This document shows positions 5,596 to 10,666 of a stretch of DNA of 10,666 nt, piece by piece. Each line of letters opens with the position of its first letter. Position 1 is the stretch's first letter. Both the position numbers and the translations under genes were made by a program. The notes under the pieces were generated by a model, which was not told where the DNA came from, did not search any database, and saw only the letters and a program-made list of their open reading frames with translations. Origin of the DNA: DASVXQ01 sp046727955 (GTDB lineage Bacteria; Actinomycetota; CALGFH01). Where the stretch lies: assembly GCA_046727955.1 (NCBI GenBank), contig JBKPDO010000199.1, positions 1 through 10,666 on the forward strand, read 5' to 3'.

Positions 5596-8544
5596 TCAGT
5601 CGGCGATGCGCAGGGCCACCGCGGGGCGGATGTGCGACGCCTGGCGGGCCGGCCAGAAGGTCGCCAGGAGCGAGGCGATCGCCGCTGCGCCGACCAGGAT
5701 CGTGATCGTCAACCACGGGATCGGGAAACCGACGCCCGTGCCCTCAAAGCTCGGGTCATTCTTGAACAGCAGGTAGCTGGTAACGATCGATAGCGCGGTG
5801 CCGAGCACGATTCCCTCGAGAGCCACAAAGGAGCTCTCGGTGAGGAACGCCCGCTGGACGGTCGTGGCCGGAAAGCCGAGCGCACGGAGCACGCCAATGT
5901 TGCGCCGGCGCTCGCGTACCGCACGCACCATCACCACGCCGAGACCGGCGATCCCGACCAGCAGCCCGAGCGCCAGGAAGCCCTGCATCAACTGGAAGAA
6001 GCTGCGTGTGGCGACGAAATTCTTCTCCACCGTCTGGCGGACTTGGGTGGCGACCAGACTCTGGGGGAGGAACTGGCCCTGCAGGTCGGCGGCGAGCGAG
6101 GCATCGGACACCCCGGCCGCCGGCTTGAGGAGCACCGAAGCGAGCTTGGCCTGGCCGCCGAACTGCTGCCGCGCCGCTGTCTCCGACATGATGGTGGGGC
6201 TGGTGAAGTTGGTGCCGGCGATGCCGTAGAAGCCGCCGCCGGACTTGAGGATGCCCGCGATCGTCTTCTGCTCGGCCTTGCCGGTCGCCGGGTCGGTCAG
6301 GGTCAGGGTGTCACCCGGCTTGTACGTGACCTGCGGGGGGCCGCCACCGGTCGAGCCCAGGACCTGGTCCAAGATCACGTAGCGGCGGTCGGCCATGACC
6401 GCCTTCCAGGTCGCGCGGTCGTCGCCCAGGCCCGCGAGCCGCTTGGTCAGGGGATACAGGCCGGCCTCGGCGATCGCGGGGTCGGCGCCGATCACCATGG
6501 TGTCCACCGGCTTGGTCAGGCTGGTGAGGTTGGTGACCTTGCCCCCGCTGACCAGCAGCGGCACGGTGGCGTCGATCCTGCCCGCGAACCGGCCGGAGGT
6601 GAGCGTGCGCGCGGGGTCGGGCACCGGGTTGGCGGGGTTGAAGTCGGCCCGGATCGCGAAGCCGCCGGAGGCGTTGGCGACCTCGTTGTCCACGGTGGCG
6701 TTGATGAGGCCGCCGAGCACGGTGATGAGCACCAGCGTGAACACGACCAGGCTGTACATGATCAGGATCGCGCCCGTCCGGAAGCGCCGCGCGACCGGGT
6801 AGGCGATCGCAAGACGCGAGGCCAGGCCGCCGGGTGTCGGGCGGAGGATGAACGGCCGCAGGGGACGGGTGATGACGTCCTGGTTCTGGCTCACCAGGAA
6901 CACCGCCGAGAACGTGAGCATCGTCCCTAAGATGACGAAGGTGACCGTCGAGCCGCCCTCGAGCACCTGGGGGCGCACGGTGTTGGCGAGCAGCCCCCAG
7001 GCTAGCACCGCCAGCGCCGCCCCCGTGTAAACCCAGCGCTTGGGCGCGAACCGCGCCAGCAGCGGGCACAGGAACAGCACTGCGAGCGCCGGGTACAGGT
7101 AGGTCCCGACCCCCTGGCTATCGGCGATGGCTGGCACCGCGGCCGCCGCGGACACCACCGCCACGATCGTCGAGGCGATCACCCAGCGCCGCCGCAGGCG
7201 ACGCCCGCCCTCGGTCGGCAGGTCGCGGATGGCCGCGATGACATTGATCCGGCTGATGCGAATGCTGGTGATCGCCACGGTGAGAAAGGCGATGAGGAAG
7301 CCGAGGGCGAAGCCGTTGATGATGCTGATCCGCGTGACGTGGAAGGCCAGGGAGAGCCCGCCCTCCTCCGCCGAGAAGCTGTTGAAGATCCGGGCGGCCA
7401 CGACCACGACCGCCCGACCGACGCCGATGCCGACCACGATGCCGACCAGCGACGCCAGCAGCGCGTACACGGTGCCCTCGATGATGAAGCTGCGCACCAG
7501 GCGGCTGCGCTTCATCCCGATCGCGCGCAGCATGCCGAGCTCGGACTTCCGCTCCTCGGCAAGCATCACGAAGATGTTCACCAGTAACAGGACGCCGGCG
7601 ATGATCGAGAAGCTGCCGATGAACAGGAAGAACGAGCCCAGGCTGTCGCCCGACGCCTTGGCGGCGTCCAGCAGTTGCTGCTTGGCCTTTTCGACCGACG
7701 TGCCCTGTGTCGTCAGCGGGCCGAGCGCCTCCCTGATCTTGCCCTCGACCGCGTTGCTGGAGGCGTTCCCAGCCTCGACGCCGCCCGCGTTGGAGACGAA
7801 GGTGAACGTCTGAGGCTGCACCTTGCCACCGGCAGCCCGGGACGCCTCGACAAGCGTGCCGGGCGCAAAGAACGCGTTGCGGGTGACCACGCCGGTTCCG
7901 GCGCCGGCGACCCCCTTGGTCGGCACGACCCGCGCGACGCGATACTGGCTCGGCCGGCCGTACAGGTAGACGGTCAGCACGTCACCGGCCCGGATATTCA
8001 GCGCCGAGGCGAGGTCGGCGTTGACGACCGTCTCCCCTGCCCCTGGCGCGGGCCCGCTCAGGCCGGAGCCGCCGCCCTTTTGGCCGCCGAAGGCCGCGGC
8101 CCGGGCGAAGTCGACCTCCCAGACGCTGACTCTCGGGTCAGCCTTGCGCGCGGCGCCGCTGCCGGTGGTCGCGGCCGCCCGATCGCCACGCACCGTTAGC
8201 AGGCCGTCCACCTGCGGGTCGCCGCGCAGGCGCTCGAGGCGGCCGGCGGCGTCGTCGCCCTGGGCGATCGTTGGCGACGCGACGATCTCGTCGATCGGCC
8301 CGAGGTTGGTGTAGGCCCTCTGCTTGACCGAGAAGTTGAGGGTGTCGCCGACGATCAGGCTGCCGATGATGATCGCCGTGCCCAGCACCGAACCGGCCAC
8401 GACGAGGGTGGCCTCCCCACGGCGGCGGGCCACCTGGCGCAACGCGAGCTTGCGCAGGAACGGCCGCCGCACCGCGATGTACGCCGCCACCGCCGCGCAG
8501 ATGACCAGCAGGGTGACCAGGAGGGGCGTGCGCTCCGGGTACAT
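5596..8544 (-). CDS. FtsX-like ABC transporter permease (two FtsX domains, MacB-type)
   Basis: The 982-residue membrane protein has two copies of the FtsX/MacB module. The N-terminus has hydrophobic segments at 8-25 and 47-65. The first extracytoplasmic MacB-like domain spans about 66-300, and the first FtsX core (305-440) contains EERKSELGMLRAIGMKRS, the coupling region next to the ATPase. A middle block (454-552) has about four more membrane segments, then a segment at 590-612 leads to the second extracytoplasmic domain (about 615-845). The second FtsX core (852-975) repeats the motif as RERRRNIGVLRALGFPA. This long layout fits single-chain permeases that replace a dimer and serve in envelope processes such as lipoprotein, lipid or peptide export. 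The substrate is unknown. The ATG at 8544 lies 3 nt after the ATPase stop codon, with GAGG (complement of 8553-8556) inside the ATPase coding end, indicating translational coupling. Confidence 0.93.
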   Translation of the reverse strand: MYPERTPLLVTLLVICAAVAAYIAVRRPFLRKLALRQVARRRGEATLVVAGSVLGTAIIIGSLIVGDTLNFSVKQRAYTNLGPIDEIVASPTIAQGDDAAGRLERLRGDPQVDGLLTVRGDRAAATTGSGAARKADPRVSVWEVDFARAAAFGGQKGGGSGLSGPAPGAGETVVNADLASALNIRAGDVLTVYLYGRPSQYRVARVVPTKGVAGAGTGVVTRNAFFAPGTLVEASRAAGGKVQPQTFTFVSNAGGVEAGNASSNAVEGKIREALGPLTTQGTSVEKAKQQLLDAAKASGDSLGSFFLFIGSFSIIAGVLLLVNIFVMLAEERKSELGMLRAIGMKRSRLVRSFIIEGTVYALLASLVGIVVGIGVGRAVVVVAARIFNSFSAEEGGLSLAFHVTRISIINGFALGFLIAFLTVAITSIRISRINVIAAIRDLPTEGGRRLRRRWVIASTIVAVVSAAAAVPAIADSQGVGTYLYPALAVLFLCPLLARFAPKRWVYTGAALAVLAWGLLANTVRPQVLEGGSTVTFVILGTMLTFSAVFLVSQNQDVITRPLRPFILRPTPGGLASRLAIAYPVARRFRTGAILIMYSLVVFTLVLITVLGGLINATVDNEVANASGGFAIRADFNPANPVPDPARTLTSGRFAGRIDATVPLLVSGGKVTNLTSLTKPVDTMVIGADPAIAEAGLYPLTKRLAGLGDDRATWKAVMADRRYVILDQVLGSTGGGPPQVTYKPGDTLTLTDPATGKAEQKTIAGILKSGGGFYGIAGTNFTSPTIMSETAARQQFGGQAKLASVLLKPAAGVSDASLAADLQGQFLPQSLVATQVRQTVEKNFVATRSFFQLMQGFLALGLLVGIAGLGVVMVRAVRERRRNIGVLRALGFPATTVQRAFLTESSFVALEGIVLGTALSIVTSYLLFKNDPSFEGTGVGFPIPWLTITILVGAAAIASLLATFWPARQASHIRPAVALRIAD

Positions 8545-8547
8545 GGC

Positions 8548-9333
8548 TCAGACCTCGGGACCAGGGACGACGTCCTCGGGGCCGGAGATGATGCCGCGCT
8601 GGGCGCCTGGCTCGAACTGTCCGTCGCCAACGCGCCGGTCGTCTTTGACGAGCCGGCCGTCACGCATGTGGATCAGTCGCTGGACCGACGCGCCGATGCT
8701 GGCATCGTGGGTCACGAGCACGATCGTCTGCCCGTCGACGTGGTTCAGCTCGTGGAGCAGCTCGACGACCTGGTCCGCCATGCGGCTGTCGAGGTTGCCG
8801 GTCGGCTCGTCCGCCCACACGATCACCGGCCTGGAGGCCAGCGCCCTGGCGATCGTGACCCGCTGCTGCTCGCCGCCGGACAGCTCGTTCGGTCGGTGCC
8901 CGGTGCGGCCGCCGAGCCCGACACGCCCGAGCATCTCGGTCGCCCGCTTCCGTGCCTGGCTAGCCGGCGTGCCGGCGAGCAGCAAGGGAAGCTCCACGTT
9001 CTCGACCGCCGTGAAAACGGGGATCAGATTGAACGACTGGAAAATGAAGCCCATCGCCTTTGCGCGATGGGTGGTCCGGGCGGCGTCGGACATCTTGAAC
9101 AGGTCCTGGCCTTCCAGCAGCACGCGCCCGCCGTCGATGTCGTCCAGGCCGGACAGGCAGTTGAGCAGGGTGGTCTTGCCCGACCCCGAAGGGCCCATGA
9201 CCGCGACCATCTCACCGCGGCCGACCGTGAGATCGAGGTCCACAAGCGCCTGGACTCGGATCTCCCCGGTCCGGTAGACCTTGTGGACGTGCTGAGCAAC
9301 GAGTAGCGGCTGCTCCTCCCCGCTGGTACGCAT
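8548..9333 (-). CDS. ABC transporter ATP-binding protein (LolD/MacB type)
   Basis: The 261-residue ATPase has every core motif: Walker A GPSGSGKT (47-54), Q-loop Q99 in FIFQSFNLIP, ABC signature LSGGEQQR (151-158), Walker B VIVWADEPT with D175 and the catalytic E176, D-loop NLDS (180-183), and H-loop H209 in VTHD. The FQSFNLIP context and the ELPLLLAG loop (114-121) are typical of the LolD/MacB/FtsE branch that works with FtsX-like permeases. The last 30 or so residues are a polar extension with no known domain. The ATG at 9333 is chosen over an upstream in-frame codon at 9366 because GGAGG (complement of 9340-9344) lies six bases before it. It is transcribed with the permease gene 3 nt downstream, and together they should form the complete inner-membrane ABC unit. 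Confidence 0.95.
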   Translation of the reverse strand: MRTSGEEQPLLVAQHVHKVYRTGEIRVQALVDLDLTVGRGEMVAVMGPSGSGKTTLLNCLSGLDDIDGGRVLLEGQDLFKMSDAARTTHRAKAMGFIFQSFNLIPVFTAVENVELPLLLAGTPASQARKRATEMLGRVGLGGRTGHRPNELSGGEQQRVTIARALASRPVIVWADEPTGNLDSRMADQVVELLHELNHVDGQTIVLVTHDASIGASVQRLIHMRDGRLVKDDRRVGDGQFEPGAQRGIISGPEDVVPGPEV

Positions 9334-9451
9334 GAGCCCCCTCCGCCGCGCTCGACCCAGCGGCACGGGCCTCTATGCTGATCTTCCGGGCCGCCGAACT
9401 CAAGGCCGGCGACTGCCCTCACTCCACCGAGACACGTTGCTCAGCAGTGTT

Positions 9452-10375
9452 CTACTCACGGCCGGCGGCGGTCGCTCCGTTGGCGCCTTGGTCCGCCGCC
9501 GCCGGCACTTCGGCGGCTGGGACTGTGGACGGCGCCGGTGATGGGACTGTGGACGGCGCCGGTGGCGGGGTCGGTGGCGGCGCCGGTGAAGGGGTCGGGG
9601 TGGCGGCGGCGGTCTCTCTGGCCAGGAAGCCGCCCAGCTCCTCGATGGTACTCATCAGCGGCGCTGGGAACACCACCGTGGTGTTCTTGTCGACCCCGAT
9701 CTCCACCAGGCTCTGCAGGTTGCGCAGCTGCAACGCCAGCGGGTGGGCCATCATCACGTCGGAGGCCGCGCCCAGCTGGTCGGCGGCCAGCGACTCGCCC
9801 TCGGCGGCGATGATCTTGGCGCGCTTCTCACGCTCCGCCTCGGCCTGGCGGGCCATCGCCCGCTGCATGCTGTCGGGCAGCTGGATGTCCTTGAGCTCGA
9901 CCAGGCTCACCACCACACCCCAGGCCTCGGTTTGCACGTCCAGGATCTCGCGGATGGAGCCGTTGATACGGTCGGTCTCCGCCAGGGTCTCGTCCAGGGT
10001 GTTCTGGCCGACGACCTTGCGCAGGGTCGTCTGGGCGATCTGGTTGATGGCGGCGGCGACGTTTTCGATCGCGACGACCGACCTGGTCGCGTCGACCACG
10101 CGGTAGTAGGCGACGGCGGAGACGCCGATGCTGACGTTGTCGCGGGTGATGATGCCCTGGGACTGGATGGGCATGGTGACGATCCGCAGCGACACCCGCC
10201 GCAGGGTGTCGATCACCGGCACGATGAAGGTCAGGCCGGGCTCGCGGACGCCGATGACCCGGCCGAGGCGAAACAGCACGCCCTTCTCGTATTGCTGGAC
10301 GATCCGGATCGACAGGGCCAGCCCGATCAGGGCCAGCACCGCCAGCACCACGATGACGGTTACCAACGCGGCCAT
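9452..10375 (-). CDS. SPFH/stomatin-prohibitin (slipin, Band 7) membrane protein
   Basis: The 307-residue protein begins with one strong membrane segment (residues 3-23). The SPFH (Band 7) domain follows: IVQQYEKGVLFRLGRV (25-40), EPGLTFIVPVID (45-56), QGIITRDNVSIGVSAVAYYRV (73-93), and TLRKVVGQNTLDE (117-129). A charged helix QRAMARQAEAEREKRAKIIAAEGE (171-194) is the stomatin hallmark that leads into oligomerisation. These proteins form large ring-like assemblies on the membrane and organise microdomains or control membrane proteases. The core is normal length. Residues 258-307 are an added Pro/Ala/Thr/Ser-rich tail with repeats. The partner NfeD-type gene that often accompanies slipins is not seen in the window. 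GGGAGG (complement of 10381-10386) lies five bases upstream of the ATG. The ABC ATPase gene follows after 118 bp on the same strand, and no clear promoter or terminator was seen in that gap. Confidence 0.93.
   Translation of the reverse strand: MAALVTVIVVLAVLALIGLALSIRIVQQYEKGVLFRLGRVIGVREPGLTFIVPVIDTLRRVSLRIVTMPIQSQGIITRDNVSIGVSAVAYYRVVDATRSVVAIENVAAAINQIAQTTLRKVVGQNTLDETLAETDRINGSIREILDVQTEAWGVVVSLVELKDIQLPDSMQRAMARQAEAEREKRAKIIAAEGESLAADQLGAASDVMMAHPLALQLRNLQSLVEIGVDKNTTVVFPAPLMSTIEELGGFLARETAAATPTPSPAPPPTPPPAPSTVPSPAPSTVPAAEVPAAADQGANGATAAGRE
9519..9566. repeat. 24-bp tandem repeat encoding the proline-rich tail of the SPFH protein
   Basis: Two adjacent 24-bp units (9519-9542 and 9543-9566) both begin GGGACTGTGGACGGCGCCGG and differ only in their last bases. 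They encode two copies of an eight-residue PAPSTVPx unit on the minus strand. More degenerate GGCGCCGGT-containing copies continue to about 9595, consistent with repeat growth by slippage. Confidence 0.85.
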
Positions 10376-10395
10376 TTCATCCTCCCGATCGGAAT

Positions 10396-10434
10396 GGCGA
10401 CCGTGCCACTCTACGACGAAGCGGCACGGTCGCC
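10396..10434 (-). terminator. Perfect 12-bp inverted repeat after the COG4315-type gene
   Basis: GGCGACCGTGCC (10396-10407) and GGCACGGTCGCC (10423-10434) are perfect inverted arms separated by a 15-base loop. On the minus strand the hairpin begins 21 bases after the stop codon of the upstream gene and ends about nine bases before the ribosome binding site of the SPFH gene. There is no T-run after it, so it could be a U-less terminator. It could also be a leader hairpin of the SPFH mRNA or an mRNA-stabilising structure. Confidence 0.55.
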
Positions 10435-10455
10435 GTGGTCACTCGGCTCGCCCGG

Positions 10456-10666
10456 TCAGGAGTTGGTGCCCGTGACCGCCGCGCCGGCCGGGGACACGAC
10501 GTACCACAGCGCGCCGAAGGCGGTAAGGCCCTGCCCGTTTTGCTGGCCAGCCCCGTTGTCACCAGAGTAGTGGTACAGCGGGTGACGGTTGTAGGTGGCC
10601 TGCGTCGAGCCGTCACCGCGCTTGATCGTGCCCAGCAGCGAGGCCGTGACACCGCTGCCCGCCTTG
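10456..10666 (-). CDS. COG4315-type secreted repeat protein (PF03640, Lipoprotein_15), C-terminal part
   Basis: Sixty-nine codons plus a TGA (10458-10456) are visible; the N-terminus lies beyond the right edge. The sequence GTIKRGDGSTQATYNRHPLY, then HYSGD, then GQQNGQGLTAFGALWYVVSP is the classic end of the secreted-repeat family. It contains the Y-x-[FWY]-x-x-D motif that defines COG4315 (here YHYSGD) and the closing GLxAFGxLWYVVSPxG block. Members are usually exported lipoproteins or secreted proteins of unknown function, with two to four copies of this repeat. The signal peptide and earlier repeats would be outside the window. The gene lies upstream of the SPFH gene on the same strand and is separated from it by a strong hairpin. 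The family call is confident, and no function is assigned. Confidence 0.88.
   Translation of the reverse strand, partial: KAGSGVTASLLGTIKRGDGSTQATYNRHPLYHYSGDNGAGQQNGQGLTAFGALWYVVSPAGAAVTGTNS

Noticed and set aside
6043..6930. Plus-strand frames opposite the permease gene (for example 6043-6930 and 7127-7813)
   Set aside because: They lack motifs and start signals, and the minus-strand FtsX-like permease is unambiguous through the whole region.
8324..9277. Plus-strand 317-codon frame opposite the ABC ATPase
   Set aside because: It is Ser/Arg/Thr/Pro-rich with no recognised domain; all ATPase motifs are on the minus strand.
9334..9451. Possible promoter (TTGAGT with a CATAGA-like element on the minus strand) before the ABC ATPase
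   Set aside because: The spacing is about 20 bases and the -10 match is poor, so no promoter is called.
10377..10652. Minus-strand 91-codon frame at the right end
   Set aside because: It is an Arg/Thr/Pro-rich shadow; the neighbouring frame ending at 10456 encodes the recognisable COG4315 C-terminus.

Overview
The window is high-GC DNA (about two-thirds G+C by eye). It carries a PF04672-type SAM-dependent methyltransferase, a DUF5753-style XRE regulator N-terminus, a DivIVA-like coiled-coil protein and a COG4315 secreted-repeat protein. This combination points to an actinomycete-type bacterium (Actinomycetota), probably a soil or uncultured lineage. No RNA gene, transposase, integrase, CRISPR array or phage gene was seen.

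Layout. Positions 1-168 (-) hold the N-terminus of an XRE-family regulator that runs off the left edge. It is divergent from a stand-alone receiver-domain response regulator (350-772, +) and a methyltransferase (892-1800, +). The divergent control region carries a degenerate array of CACTT-containing repeats ending in an inverted CACTT-N5-AAGTG site. Next is a minus-strand pair: an unrecognised predicted beta-propeller protein (4142-3162) followed 31 bp later by an MFS transporter (3130-1835). A 285-bp region with an interrupted hairpin separates this pair from a divergent DivIVA-like protein (4428-5354, +). The ribosome binding site and start codon of that gene are exactly duplicated in a 15-bp tandem repeat. 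Just after it lies a short fragment (5392-5529) resembling the C-terminus of a YjbR/MmcQ-family protein.

The right half is all minus strand: a COG4315-type secreted protein C-terminus (10666-10456), a strong 12-bp hairpin, an SPFH/stomatin-like membrane protein with a proline-rich repetitive tail (10375-9452), a LolD/MacB-type ABC ATPase (9333-8548) and a 982-residue two-domain FtsX-like permease (8544-5596). The ATPase and permease are separated by only 3 nt and surely form one ABC complex. The SPFH protein, 118 bp upstream, could be co-transcribed, which would place a membrane-scaffold protein beside an envelope ABC system.

Most genes are recognisable families in ordinary actinobacterial arrangements. 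No complete new system is evident. The points most worth a second look are the repeat array between the XRE and receiver genes, the orphan receiver beside the methyltransferase, the unrecognised propeller-MFS pair, the duplicated translation start of the DivIVA-like gene, and the hairpin between the COG4315 and SPFH genes.
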